From positions 40,008,501-40,072,500 of the forward strand of contig NC_091671.1 of the NCBI RefSeq assembly GCF_042453785.1: 64,000 nt of DNA, written 5' to 3'. The stretch comes from Malus domestica (taxonomy: Eukaryota; Streptophyta; Magnoliopsida; Rosales; Rosaceae). How positions within the stretch are numbered: position 1 is the first letter of the stretch; the number at the start of each line of letters is the position of its first letter. The notes below the pieces were generated by a model that saw only the letters and a program-made list of their open reading frames with translations, did no database searches and had not been told where the DNA came from. This document shows positions 24,449 to 35,839 of this stretch, piece by piece. The translations under genes and the position numbers were made by a program.

Positions 24449-24640
24449 AGGATTGTGTGCCCTCCCATTTCCGGTGCCCTCCTGTTTGTGTGGTCACGGT
24501 TAAGTCACGTCAATATTTTATATTATTATTCATTTTTGTCTTATTATCTCTATAAAAAAAATAATATAAAATATTAACGTGGCTTAACTGTGACCACACA
24601 AAACAGAAGGGCATCGGAAGTGGAAGGGCAGACAATCCTT
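24449..24640. mobile_element. Foldback MITE, copy A
   Basis: A near-palindrome of 192 bp. The left arm AGGATTGTGTGCCCTCC...GGTCACGGTTAAGTCACG is mirrored by the right arm ...GGCTTAACTGTGACCACAC...GGGCAGACAATCCT around an A/T-rich centre. The same sequence recurs inverted-repeat style at 25402-25605. The superfamily is not fixed because I could not define a target duplication. Confidence 0.7.
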
Positions 24641-25401
24641 TTACATGTTTTATACTGCTTTTCAATGCTTTGTTTTATTAATTGTTATAATTTTAAGATT
24701 TGGTCCTTGGGTTTTATACATTTATTAAAATATGGGTACGAGAATCATTTTAGTTTTTAACCTTTTTTACGTGTTTATTATTAACACATGGAATCGCGAA
24801 ACTGTGACTTTCTCTCTGAAATACGTCATCAAATACCTAACAATCAGGAAGCAAATTAATTTGGGAAGCAAGTTGAATAAATCCTCTTTCTTTACTCTTT
24901 CATGTTTCAAAGTTCTTCGATTCTTTCATTCATTTCCCATTTTCCGTAAGTAAACATGCCAAAGTGACTCTTGTTAAGAGTGTCTCCAACAACCTCGCTA
25001 AATAAGGCTGTTTTGCTATTTTAACGTAAAATTCACAAAATTACAACTTCAGTAGACTAGCTATCTCCCGCAAGCTATTTGAACAATTACAGCTCCAAAA
25101 GATTTAACTAGTTAAATCTATTGACTTTGGATAGAGAAATTAACATTAATCTAAGCATAAAAATAATAAATGTAAATTAAAGAGTGTTGGAGATAAAAAA
25201 TTAAAATAGCTGGTTAAAAACTTTTGTACCCTGCTCGTCACCTATTTTAGCAAAAGAATTAACTTCGTTGTCAGAGATGCCCTAACAATATTGTGAATCA
25301 TTGTTTTTTAGCCAAAAATGTTGTGTAATCATTGTTAATTTTGGTAATCTTTTTACTTGGAAGTTTGTGCGTTGGTTTAAAAAAGGAGAGCAAATCTCAA
25401 G

Positions 25402-25605
25402 GGAGGCAGATTCTCTGCCTGTGACTTTGGTGTCCTTCTGTTTTATGTGGTCACGGTTAAGCCATGTCAATATTTTATATTTTTTTATAGAGATAATAAA
25501 ACAAAAAGGAATTGTAATATAAAATATTGACGTGACTTAACTGTGACCATACAAACAGAAGAGCACGAAAAGTGGTGGAAGGGCAGAGAATGAGAATCTG
25601 CCTCC
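25402..25605. mobile_element. Foldback MITE, copy B
   Basis: Starts GGAGGCAGATTCTC and ends GAGAATCTGCCTCC. The arms carry TGGTCACGGTTAAGCCATG and CGTGACTTAACTGTGACCA as in copy A, 0.8 kb away. It is the same family with diverged termini. Confidence 0.7.
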
Positions 25606-25959
25606 AATCTCTAGATGCTGCCAATCATTTTAAATTCAGCGCCCCGAAATCTTTGTTTGACTAGTAAGATAACATAACATACCTCATACAAAGAAGATTA
25701 TGCCAACATTTTACTTTCAGCAGAGTGGTTGGATAAATGTTATTACAACAGCCATCAAACATTGTCCTATTAAGTGGAGTCGGCTATATGAATTTTATAT
25801 CGTTAGTGCGTTCGGCGTCAAGTCTGTTGTTATTTCTAAATACTTCATATCTTTTCTTAAACTCTATTTTTGAGTCTCTTTAGGTTTTCTTATATCATTT
25901 TGGTCTGAATCCGTCTCATCATCGTATCTTCTAACCAAAACATCTAAAATTCTTTGGTT

Positions 25960-26110
25960 TACATGACAAGTGCCTTCGCCCATGAGCGGTAGGTCTCGGA
26001 TTCGAAACTTGGGAGCAGCCTCTTCATAAATGAAGGTAAGGCTAGCTGACATTCACCTCTCCTAAACTCTGCGTAAAGCGGGAGCCTTGTGCAATGGGTA
26101 CGACCTTTTA
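25960..26110 (+). mobile_element. Au-type SINE
   Basis: Carries box-B-like GGTCTCGGATTCGAAACTTG, then the characteristic AGGTAAGGCTAGCTGACATT and TAAAGCGGGAGCCTTGTGCA ... GGGTACGACC tail of the widespread plant Au SINE family, ending in a T-rich 3' end. Limits are approximate. Confidence 0.7.
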
Positions 26111-26426
26111 CATGTTGAATAACTGTTATTGACACTTCAAAATAATTATTGCATCGGGCGAAACAATTCGTCTGTCGTCATTGCATCGGGGCTTTCATTC
26201 AACCATGTGAAATATCCGGCAGAAGGTTAGATCTGCAGCATGGTGCTACTGTTCTTATTTTTTTTCAAATCAAAACTGTAAAAGACCGACAAAGAGTATC
26301 TCAACCAAGACTAATCTCAGAGCCTTGAGTTATATTTAATAAGGACCTTGGTCACCAACGCAGACACATCTTCTTCTCCAAAATCTCTAGGCACTGGCAA
26401 ATACTAAGCTCCCTTCTGCTCCAACA

Positions 26427-27303
26427 ATGGTGCTCAAGCTGCATGGACTTTCTGTGTCGACCTGCACAGCTCGCGTCGTCGCTTGTCTCCACGAAAAAAG
26501 CGTTGATTTCGAGCTTGTCCCCGTTGATCTTTTCGCCTGCGAAAACAAGCAGCCTGAGTTTCTTGCCAAGAATGTACATTTTTTCATTCATTTCCAAACA
26601 TTTTACAAATCTCCATGATTTTTGCAGTTGTATATATATAGAAGCTCATTGTATTTTCTCCATCATGTTCATGCAGCCCTTTGGCCTGGTTCCAGTATTA
26701 GAAGACGATGGCATCACACTTTTCGGTAAGTGCTTAATCTTGGCTGTCGATTTTCACACTCGTTCTTAGCCTCCTGCACTTCTTCTGACCGTAGAAAAAA
26801 TTAGCGTAAAATATTTAGTTAGAACTTCTTCATTTGTCGCACCAGAATCTAGGGCAATCACAGCATATGTAGCTGAAAAATTCAAGGAAACGGGACACGA
26901 TCTCGTTCGTCGCGAAAACTTCAAAGAAGCTGCATTGGTGAAGGTATGGACAGAAGTGGAATCCCAACAATACAACCCTTCAATCGAACCGATTATTTTC
27001 GAGTTTTTCGCAAAGCCTGTGGTAGGAATCGAACCAGATCAAACGGTGATCGATGCAAGTTTAGAGAAGCTGAAGAAGGTGCTCGACGTGTATGAAGCCA
27101 GGTTGAGCAGCAACAAGTTCCTAGCTGGTGATTTCTACAGCCTGGCTGACCTGCACCACTTTCCGGGCACCTTTTATTTCATGAAGACGCCTTGGTCTTC
27201 GTTGGTCGACGATCGTCCTCGCGTCAAGGCGTGGTGGGAGGAGATTTCAGCTCGGCCGGCCTCCAAGAAGGTGGCTGAGGGTATGAATTTTGGTGAAGTT
27301 TGA
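26427..27303 (+). CDS. Glutathione S-transferase, phi class
   Basis: Three exons: 26427-26573, 26677-26725, 26846-27303. They sum to 654 nt, so 217 residues, the usual phi-class size and intron pattern. The N-terminal thioredoxin-like domain (1-80) has the phi-type active-site serine in LSVSTCTARV (Ser11), the cis-proline segment PFGLVPVLEDDG and the glutathione-contact ESRAI. The all-helical C-terminal domain follows (about 90-217), with LADLHHFP. GSTFs conjugate glutathione to electrophiles or carry flavonoids and peroxides in the cytosol. The substrate here cannot be told. A second, truncated copy lies 0.6 kb downstream on the same strand, so this is a tandem family locus. Confidence 0.93.
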
Positions 27304-27877
27304 AGATGAATTGTTGTAACGGGTCTGCTGACATTGTTTGAGACGATGTTTTGGTTCGTATCTTCATTGATTGTAGCCGAATAATTTAATTAGTACAAGA
27401 TGTTGTGTGCTCAATTTATCGAGCTACATTTTAAACGATAGAGTTAGTGGGTTAAATTCTTAGTTGTTAAGAAGAAGGGAGAGAAGAAGATGATCAAACT
27501 GTCACTGCGGTAAAGTGTCATCTGCAATGTGTTACATTGAGAACACATAGATATGTCATTTCACTCCGAGTAAGGTTTAACCTTCCATGCTTTCAACTTA
27601 TTAGATGAGATTGGATAGATATAGAGTCGATACAAACTGTGTCAGACAAATTGACATCGAAAATTTGACCACAAGGATAAAATTAACAAAAATTTAAAAA
27701 CGGTACTTTAAACCAATCAAACACTTTCATGTGAAAAAAAGTTAAAATACAATTCTAGTTCGTTATTGGCTTGGAATACGGGATTGCAGTTGTAGTCCTG
27801 ACATCAAATTGACACACAACATATATGAAACATGAATTTGTGTATATAAGATAAGCCGTGCGGCTTCTGATATGCAG
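27304..27877. other. Spacer between GST gene and GST fragment
   Basis: No counterpart of GST exon 1 or exon 2 can be seen here. Only the GST 3' flank and unrecognised A/T-rich sequence are present. Confidence 0.5.
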
Positions 27878-28311
27878 AAACAAGGGCAATAAGACAATAC
27901 ATTGCCCACGAGTATGCTGACAAGGGTACCCCGCTGGTGATCCGAGACTCGAAGAAGATGGCAATTCTATCATTGTGGACGGAGGTGGAGGGCCAAAAGT
28001 TCGACCCAGCATCCTCGAAACTGACCTATGAGCTAGCTATAAAGCCTCTGCTTAAAATGACCACAGACGCGGCAGTAGTGGAGGAATACGAACCCAAGTT
28101 GGCTGTGGTTCTTGATGTTTATGAGACATGCCTGGCTCAGTCGAAGTACTTGGCAGGTAAAAGCTTCACTCTGGCAGATCTTCAACACCTTCCAACCATA
28201 CATTACTTGATGGGAACACAATCGAAGAAGATGTTTGAATCTCGCCCCCATGTTAGCGCATGGGTAGCGCATATCACAGCACGTAATTTGATCTCAACTG
28301 ACTTCAACTGA
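27878..28311 (+). pseudogene. Phi-class GST, exon 3 only
   Basis: Begins right after an intact acceptor (TATGCAG) with TRAIRQYIAHEYADKGTPL and runs open to a stop at 28311. It covers the whole third exon: LWTEVEGQKFDP, LDVYETCLAQSKYLAGKSF, LADLQHLP. The first two exons, which carry the glutathione site and catalytic serine, are missing from the 570 bp upstream. The remaining exon has no internal stop, so the loss is probably recent, or the piece is spliced to something else. As it stands it cannot be an active GST. It is a truncated tandem duplicate of the gene at 26427. Confidence 0.85.
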
Positions 28312-28459
28312 GATTCGAAAAGATAACTAGGCTGCAATCAGAGCAATTCTTATCATTTGGCATCCAATAAACTTGATGCAGTCAGTAAAATGGACAAAAA
28401 CCCAATTCAATAATATTAATAACTAACCCTCTATTGAAAGAATTGTAATACGATCTGAC

Positions 28460-29914
28460 TTATTGTGCTAATAGCTGATTAACTTGGCCCGGGGGCTCGA
28501 ATTCCAAGGAACTACACCCCAGGTCTTTCTTAAGATCTCTCTGTTTCATCATCCCCCTCACTTTCTCAACATCATCCCATCTTCCCATCTCTGCATAAAA
28601 ATTAGACAGCAAAACATAGTAACCACTATTCCCCGGATCCAGTTCAACAAGCTTCCAAGCTGCAAACTTGCTCAATTCCAAATTCCCATGAGTTTTAGCA
28701 CCGCCCAACAACGATCCCCAAATAGTTATAGTAGGCTCGAAAGGCATTTCTCTCAAGCATTTCAAAGCATCTTCGAGACACCCCGAACGTGCTAAGAGGT
28801 CAATCATACAAGCATAGTGTTTGACCCCGGGCAAAAATCCATATTTTCCATCACTCAAGGAACGAAAAATCTGCCTGCCCATATCTACCAACCCCGAGTG
28901 ACTGCAAGCGCTTAAAACCGAAACCAAAGTCACTTCGTCTATTCTGATCCCTTCTTGTTCCATCCTCTCAAACCACCCAACTGTCTCCTTACCATATTTA
29001 GCGAGAGCTAGCCCTTTAATAAGAGCATTCCAAGTAAATGTGTTCTTCTCTTTCATGCTATTGAAAACTGCCAATCCCTCTTCGATCCTACCACATTTTC
29101 CATACATGTCAATCAAAGAAGTTCCCAAGATCACATCCAATTCCCATCCACTCCTCCTTATAAAGTCATGTATCCAAGCCCCCATCTCAAGGGCCCCAAA
29201 ATTTGCACACGCCGCCAAAGCATTCACCATTGTCACATGGTTTGGCACCACACCAGCAAACTGCATCTGTTCAAAAGCAATCAAAGCATCGTCATAATTC
29301 CCAGCATTCCGGTACCCCATAATTAAAACCGTCCATGACACAACGTCTCTTTGAGGCATTTCATCAAACACCTTTCTACATAACTCCATACGGCCGGAGG
29401 ACGACGCATACAGATTCAACAACGAGTTCTGTACATAAATATCATAGAGATGACCCAACTTCACGACATGGGTATGCAGGCATTGCCCACGTATGACGTC
29501 CCGGGAATCGGCAATCGACTTCAGGAGGAATGGGAAGGTGAAGTTGTTGGGAAGAATGGAGCTTTTGTGCATGTGGGTGTAGATAGAGAAAGGGACTTGA
29601 GGGGTGTTGGTGTGAGAGAAGGCTCTGATGAGAGAGTTGCAGATGAAAACATGGGGTTTGGGGATTTGGGTTAGGAAGTGGCGGTGGGCTATATCCAGGC
29701 GGAGGAGGGATTGGCAGGCGGCGATGAAGCGGGAAGCGACGGTGGTGTCGGAGTGGAGGTTGAGGAGGATGAGTTGGGTTTGGATTTGGGGGATGTGAGA
29801 AGCGGAGGAGCAGTTGGTTAGGAGAGAGAGGAGTCGGGTTGTTGTGGGGCTGAGCTGCGGTGGCGGTCTCATCGTCATCTCATCCGAGAACGGACGGGAA
29901 GACGAACTTAACAA
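28460..29914 (-). CDS. Pentatricopeptide repeat protein, PLS class with E domain
   Basis: A single open frame of 484 residues without introns, typical of plant PPR genes. It has tandem PPR motifs of P, L and S type: RDVVSWTVLIMGYRNAGNYD, NTFTWNALIKGLALAKYGKE and VTLVSVLSACSHSGLVDMGR are clear examples. After the repeats comes an E-type domain (TIWGSLLGGAKTHGN, SGYYVLLSNFYAEMGRWDDV). There is no DYW domain. PLS proteins bind organelle RNA one base per repeat, and E-class members usually act in C-to-U editing with a partner deaminase. The N-terminal 30 residues are Ser/Thr/Pro-rich and plausibly an organelle presequence. Nearby downstream in-frame ATGs leave the exact start open by about a dozen codons. 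Confidence 0.92.
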   Translation of the reverse strand: MLSSSSRPFSDEMTMRPPPQLSPTTTRLLSLLTNCSSASHIPQIQTQLILLNLHSDTTVASRFIAACQSLLRLDIAHRHFLTQIPKPHVFICNSLIRAFSHTNTPQVPFSIYTHMHKSSILPNNFTFPFLLKSIADSRDVIRGQCLHTHVVKLGHLYDIYVQNSLLNLYASSSGRMELCRKVFDEMPQRDVVSWTVLIMGYRNAGNYDDALIAFEQMQFAGVVPNHVTMVNALAACANFGALEMGAWIHDFIRRSGWELDVILGTSLIDMYGKCGRIEEGLAVFNSMKEKNTFTWNALIKGLALAKYGKETVGWFERMEQEGIRIDEVTLVSVLSACSHSGLVDMGRQIFRSLSDGKYGFLPGVKHYACMIDLLARSGCLEDALKCLREMPFEPTITIWGSLLGGAKTHGNLELSKFAAWKLVELDPGNSGYYVLLSNFYAEMGRWDDVEKVRGMMKQRDLKKDLGCSSLEFEPPGQVNQLLAQ

Positions 29915-30783
29915 GACTACAGTCCGTAGGGTTAAAGGCTAAAACCCTTCACCTTTTTCAAAGCTTTTCTATGTGAAGCCAACTATGCAAATGCTTGTCT
30001 AAAACACTTCTATCATAAGTGCTTTTAGTTTTACTGAAGTCACATTTTTGTAAGGCCATGGGTGCCTAGAATAGCTAAAAGTGTTATGTAATTTTGGGGG
30101 TTTCATTTTCATGCTACGAACATTATATGTTCTGAATTCATTGAACCACGATAAAAGTATTAATTCGAACCAATCTAGGTCATCCAATGCTCATAGCATG
30201 TAAGAGTTTTCTGTAATTTTAATTGGTAAGTTAAATACGATTCTGAACGATAAGTTATGAAAAAATTAAAACCCCTTGCAGTTTTCTAGTACTCTTTAGA
30301 TCAAACATTGGTTCTATTTTGAAATTTGATTACGATGCCTAAACGATAGCCATGTCAACATTTTTATATTTATTTAGATTACTTGTCATTATTATGTTTT
30401 TTTTAATTTAAAATGTTGTTTATTAAATTCCATATATATCCTTTTAGGCTGATATATTTATGTACATGGTCTTTTTTGTAGGAAGCCGTATGGCTTACTG
30501 GTAGTGTTTCCAGAATTCTTCTCCCACGTTTGAATTATGTGATCCTCATTTTTGAATTTTGAATGGACTTATCCATTTCAATTAGTGGTTGTTTTCACTA
30601 TTTTATATTGATATCATGTGAGATAATTAGACATATTTTCTATTTTCGGAGGCTTGAGGCTAATACATTCAGAAGGTTTTATCGAGATTCTCTACAATGT
30701 CTACCTTGGTATTTGTGGTACGTTGTGATAAATATGTATAGCTCATTTATAGTGATTGTTATATATTGTTGTTTAGATATAAA
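29915..30783. other. Intergenic, nothing firm
   Basis: A/T-rich, with phrases such as AAGTGCTTTTAG near 30018 that look like old MITE remnants. No gene is seen. Confidence 0.4.
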
Positions 30784-31675
30784 TAGGGGTGGGTTCGGTA
30801 CGGTTACCGTACCAAAATCCTCGTACCAATTACCGTACCAAACTTTCGGTTTGGTAAAATCTATTACCATTACCATACCAAACTTTCGGTATACCGAAGT
30901 TCGATATTGCCAAATGTTCGGTTGGCATGGTATGGCAATGGTAATTGCCACTTTATTTTGAGACAAAATATGTTTTTGCTTTGTTCAACATTTTATATTT
31001 CGTGCCTTTGTAATAAGAAAAAGATATATAAACCAAATGCATCGACGGAAGAAAATTCTCATAACAAGTGCCCAAATGGATTTCGGATTTCCACCTTCAA
31101 ATGGATTTACAGCTGCATGATATGTTGATGAATTACTTGAAAATTATAAGCTTGAAACAAAGAATGGAAACATAAAGCAGTACTATAGATATACAAGGAC
31201 AATGCGTAGCCTAAATTCCTCACCTTAGTAGTACCGATTGATTATTCAACAGAAGCATAAAGCAACACTATGACACTACCACAAGACTCACCCCTTTAAC
31301 AAACCTCACCTTAGTTGCTGATATCTCATAAATGATAGAGGGAGAGCGAATAGTCACTCACTAGTTTGTGTCTACTGTTTGTAGGGTTTATTTTTAAATT
31401 ATTAGAATATTATAAATATATATTATAATTTATAAATATGTGTTATATTATAATTATATACTATATAATTTATATAATTTATATATTATATTAATTTTTC
31501 GGTACGGTATGGTAATACCGTGGTAATGGTATCCATTACCAATACCGTACCACGAACTTTCGGTACGGTACAATACCGTACCATTACCGTTGGCACAAAA
31601 AATTTGGCACAAAATCGGTATGGCACGGTTGGTAATTCGGTTGGCATGGCAATTTGGCAAAAAAATCCACCCCTA
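30784..31675. mobile_element. hAT non-autonomous element, 892 bp
   Basis: Perfect 8-bp target duplication GATATAAA (30776-30783, 31676-31683). The termini TAGGGGTGG and CCACCCCTA are inverted. Subterminal zones are packed with CGGTACGG/ATACCGTACC and TTGGCA motifs in both orientations. There is no transposase. The interior is A/T-rich. Confidence 0.88.
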
Positions 31676-31683
31676 GATATAAA

Positions 31684-32027
31684 TGTGCTTAATGGGTTTT
31701 AGATAATTATCATAAAGTTAATGCCTTCTTGTAGTTTTTTCGATTTTAATTTGGGTTCGAAAAGGGATTTGGATTGGTTATTTTGTTGTGGGTTTACAGC
31801 TTAATGTTCATTTATATTGATAAGTTATAACACTGAAAGACGTACAATGAAGAAGTTGTGCTGCGTTTATGAAGATTTGAAAGTTACCCAACACATGTAC
31901 GAAGAAATGCCCCAATATGGCGCGGCGTGCATTTTGCTTGGGCGCGTAAGGGGTCTATAGACTCTTTAAGAATTTCGACTCGCGGTATTGAGCAGCCCCG
32001 AAACCAACCTAAATAAAATAAAAAACA
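31684..32027. other. Intergenic, nothing recognised
   Basis: A/T-rich spacer between the hAT element and tRNA-Gly. Confidence 0.5.
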
Positions 32028-32098
32028 TGCGCATCCAGGGAATCGAACCCTGGTCAGTACCGTGGGAGGGTACTATGATACCACTACACCAGATGCGC
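32028..32098 (-). tRNA. tRNA-Gly (anticodon CCC)
   Basis: Minus-strand cloverleaf. Acceptor arms are GCGCATC and GATGCGC, with box A TGGTGTAGTGGTATCA, anticodon loop CTCCCAC with CCC, box B GGTTCGATTCC and discriminator A. A six-T terminator follows on the minus strand (A run 32020-32025 on plus). It has no intron. Confidence 0.96.
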
Positions 32099-33026
32099 TT
32101 CGTACTAGCGAAATCAAACAACATATTTATAGTCGTTAAAGTCTTCTTTGTCCTCCTCTCCTCTCCTCTCCCTCACGACTCCGAAATCCCCACTTTTTCC
32201 ACCGCAAATCTTCATGTTCTTCAATCGACTACGACCAACTGTATCGCTGTTGAGCATCAGATTCAGACCCACAAGTCCAAAGTTGCCCTAACCAAATTTG
32301 ACACCCGCGGAAGGTACACTTTTCATGTTTCCCTCCCATTTTTTACTTCTGGGTTTCCTTTCCTCCTGCTTGAAAATGTTATCTCTGAATTGCTAGATGT
32401 AATTGGTGAGAAAGCTACAACCTTTGTGAAGAATTGGGGTTTTCCTTGGAGAAAAGATGTAATTTTGACTTCACATATGTAATCTTTCAACTTTGACTAA
32501 ATTATAATCGACATGGCCAATCGGCAGAGATGAAATACTGAGTCGGCCCCTTCCAGACATTGGTGGGAATTTCTCCCCCGCATCTTCTCATTCAATTGGT
32601 TTTCTATAAATTCACCGTTAACTTTTAAATTTCTGTTTGTTTATGTGTAAACTAAACAAAAGGATTGCATCTTCTTATTGTATTTTTTTTATAATCTGTA
32701 CAGTGAGAACTAAGAACTCTAACTGTGTAAGTTTATCTTACGCTGCCGGTACCAAGTCCGGATAAAGGAGGAGGGGGAGTGCGTCAGGTAGTCCACAGCC
32801 GGCACTCCCTTGTCGAATCCCTGTGAAATGATTACAGGGAGGAGCAAAGGCTCTTAATTTTTAGGAACCCAATATTCTAAATCATTAAAATATGGAGTAC
32901 TATGCTCTAAAGTTTGTTAATTTACTTTAATTTACTTTAATTTTTATGTAATTTTGCTTAAATTGTAATTTGATAGTAGGAGCAATTGTTAACAGAAAGA
33001 GCAGAAGATCAGAGGAAGTAGAAAGA
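32099..33026. other. Spacer between tRNA-Gly and COAE
   Basis: An open stretch at about 32100-32480 has no recognised domain and overlaps the tRNA, so I do not call it a gene. About 32740-32850 looks like a fragment of a LINE (listed). Confidence 0.4.
32740..32850 (+). mobile_element. Possible LINE (RTE-like) fragment
   Basis: GCCGGTACCAAGTCCGGATA followed by AAGGAGGAGGGGGAGTG resembles a phrase common in plant RTE-type LINE copies. It is short, without ends or domain, so this is a weak call. Confidence 0.3.
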
Positions 33027-34281
33027 ATGAGGATCGTGGGGCTGACAGGTGGAATTGCTTCCGGGAAGAGTACCGTCTCCAATCTCTTCAAGGAACACGG
33101 CATTCCAGTCGTTGATGCGGATCTTGTTGCTCGAGTGAGTGATGAGCAAACCCTGAAATTTATGCTTTTGACAGTCATGAAAGTTAGATGGCAATGTGTT
33201 GTTTTCGGCTGTTTTGTGGACTCAATATCTTTTCGGTTTCAGGATGTGTTGAAGAAGGGCACTGGTGGCTGGAAAAAGGTTGTTTCGGCATTTGGAGAGG
33301 ACATTTTGCAACTTGATGGAGAAGTTGATAGGCCTAAACTGGGACAAATTGTGTTCTCTAATCCTGAAATGCGCCAACTTCTAAACCGGTACTACCCCTT
33401 TGCAATTAGTTCCAGGTTTCGTTTGCAATTTTTTTTAGAGTACTGCTTTGTTAATACTTTGTGCTGTATGATTCAACATTACCCCTAGTGCAGTTGAGTG
33501 AATCAAACTCTTTTATAAATTGTAACCATTGGATTTCCTGGCTGCTTGTTGAAAAGCTAGTGTTGCATTAGATGTAAAACCTAGAGTGGCCAAGGAAAAA
33601 ATAGCATTTAGGTTCTATAGAACTCCCTCTAGTTTTGACACGTCAAGGTCAAAATTCATGCGTGTGATTTCTTAAAAACAGCGAAAATATGCCAATTCCT
33701 TTTCGTTAAAGTTACCTAGATTTCGTCGAATTCAAAAATGTTGTGGTACCACTTTATGAGATTTTACTTTGGTGTAGCTTATAGCACAAGTTACATATTA
33801 CATCAGCTGTAATATCTAGTTTTTATCTTCTTGTAGACTGCTAGCTCCATATATATCGTCTGGAATCTTTTGGGAAATTTTGAAGCTATGGATGAAGGGG
33901 TGTAAGGTTATTGTTCTTGATGTTCCTCTATTGTTCGAGGCCAAGATGGACAAGTGGACGAAGCCTATTATTGTTGTATGGGTTGATCCTGAAACGCAGC
34001 TCCGGAGACTCATGTCGAGGGACAGAACAAGTGAGGATGATGCTGGAAACAGGATAAATGCTCAGATGTCACTCGATTTGAAAAGGACCAAGGCAGACAT
34101 AGTGGTTGATAACACTGGATCGCTAGACGATTTAAGAGAACAGTTTCGCAATGTCTTACTTGAAGTCACAAAGCCCTTGACATGGACCGAATTTGCGCTT
34201 TCTAGACAAGGTGCCTCGTCCGTTCTTGCCTCCATCATCGTAGGTGTTCTTATATTCAAGAAAGTCGTGTATAAGTCTTAG
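33027..34281 (+). CDS. COAE: Dephospho-CoA kinase
   Basis: Three exons: 33027-33134, 33243-33388, 33837-34281. They sum to 699 nt, so 232 residues. It opens at once with the nucleotide-binding loop: GLTGGIASGKS puts the P-loop at residues 8-15. Then come GIPVVDAD, VDRPKLGQIVF and VIVLDVPLLFE, all standard CoaE motifs, and an RxxxRD lid-like RLMSRDRTSEDDA. It phosphorylates the ribose 3'-OH of dephospho-CoA with ATP, the last step of CoA synthesis. Residues about 210-226 are a hydrophobic segment followed by KKVVYKS, so a C-terminal membrane anchor is likely, as in other plant and animal CoaE proteins. The organelle cannot be told from the sequence alone. Confidence 0.95.
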
Positions 34282-35839
34282 TTTATGTAGCAACCTTAGA
34301 ACTGTACTTGTTGTGTACTTAATCTGTCATTCATGGAACAAAGAGGTTCCCTCTGTGTTTTGTAGCAACAACGAGGAATGATTCGATGCATTTGCAAACT
34401 ATGATTTGCGCCAGAGCTTCGATTTTTTGAGTTCATAATTTACATATCGATCTGTTTAAACTTGATATAAGCAGGAGAGAGACTTCCATTCCCCCGTTTC
34501 ACACTCTGTTACTATCTGTCTCCTCACACGGTAGAGAGGTAAGAAGAGTGTCTGAGCCGGGGGTAGGTAACCTCGACTTTTCCAAATGTCGAGGGTGTCA
34601 TGTCGAAAAGGAAGTCGAGTCATTTTCCGTGATTATTTGGACTGCATTAATTAGTATGTTGTAGTGATTAAGTTAATTGATTTCTTTTCTGAGATTGGAT
34701 GAATATTATTTGATAAAGCAGGAATGATTTGGAGTGCCAAGTAGTGTCACAAGGCACTCTAGTGCTCATAACCTGGTGAATCCATTGGTTCATATAAAGT
34801 GCAGAAAGTGAAACCCGTTTACTGTATTGTCTGCTGTGACGACATGAAATTTTTTTTATAGATACACACACAATCGGGAATCTTTGTGTAGGACGTTCGT
34901 TCTTTCGGTTGATATTGTGTCAATGTTGTCGAAAATGGATTGATAATTTGTCAAAACGTTTTGTTATCTTGATGTATAACTAAATCAGGGTACGAGCCGA
35001 TAGTTCGATGCCCAAGTAGAGAGCTTGCCAACTCATACAACTCATACATCATTATGTTAGCTAAACGGAGTACAGCCCAATGAAAAACACATCTCAACTA
35101 GCCCAATAAAGAGATGCATCTTGAGCGCAATACACTGAGTAAGAGCCAAGTTGCACCGCTAAGTATGAATACAATACTGATGACGCATTAACATTTCATT
35201 CTTCAATAAAAATTGGATCGATGTTTATTCCATAGACGGACTATTTATGATATCTTTACTTCTAATATAATCTCTCATCAAAAGTGCTTCCATAGTTTAG
35301 TCATTTGATCTCTTTCCGATTGTGTTTGAGAATGTTTCTATTGTTATCTTTCGTGCGTATGTATCACTTTTGCCTTTTGATTTACAGAAACTTGTACAAC
35401 TGGTAGGCACAATAACTATCAACTACTAGTTGTTTGTATCTTTTGTGTGTGTATGCTTCTCTTTACGTAAATTGTATTATTAAGCTGAAATATCATGTGA
35501 CAATGAACTCGTTTTATATAAAATACCATCTTGAGGATGGTCCAAAAAGCCATCAAAAGCTCACTCAAGGCATAGTGGCCAATGGCAATGGCCCAGAGCA
35601 AGGGAAGTTGCCTAGTATTTTCTATCTCAATTACTTTTGCACTTTACACGCCACCAAACTTTGTACAATTGTTGTTCATGCAATATTGCAAATGAACAGC
35701 CTCATCTCTGGCCCCAAAATTCCATTTGGTTTTGGTACGATGCCAACAAATGTTCTTACCAGAAGCCTACAAATCATCTCATTTTATTGAATCCGTCCGC
35801 CAACGGGCAGATACAAAATTAATACTGATAGAAGTTGTA

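Larger units (their letters stand above)
23935..26426. other. Intergenic region between ATG18 and GST
   Basis: It contains the ATG18 3' flank, two related foldback MITEs (24449-24640, 25402-25605) and an Au-type SINE (about 25960-26110), listed separately. No gene is seen. Confidence 0.6.

Noticed and set aside
29450-29674. Plus-strand frame inside the PPR gene
   Set aside because: Antisense shadow of the PPR coding sequence, Gly/Val-rich by codon mirroring.
31988-32482. 164-codon frame across tRNA-Gly
   Set aside because: It reads through the tRNA antisense to it. The remaining part has no recognised domain and no clear start.
34560-34620. Hairpin of CCTCGAC and GTCGAGG near 34573-34596
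   Set aside because: Only seven pairs with no poly-T or RNA gene context. Expected by chance in this much sequence.
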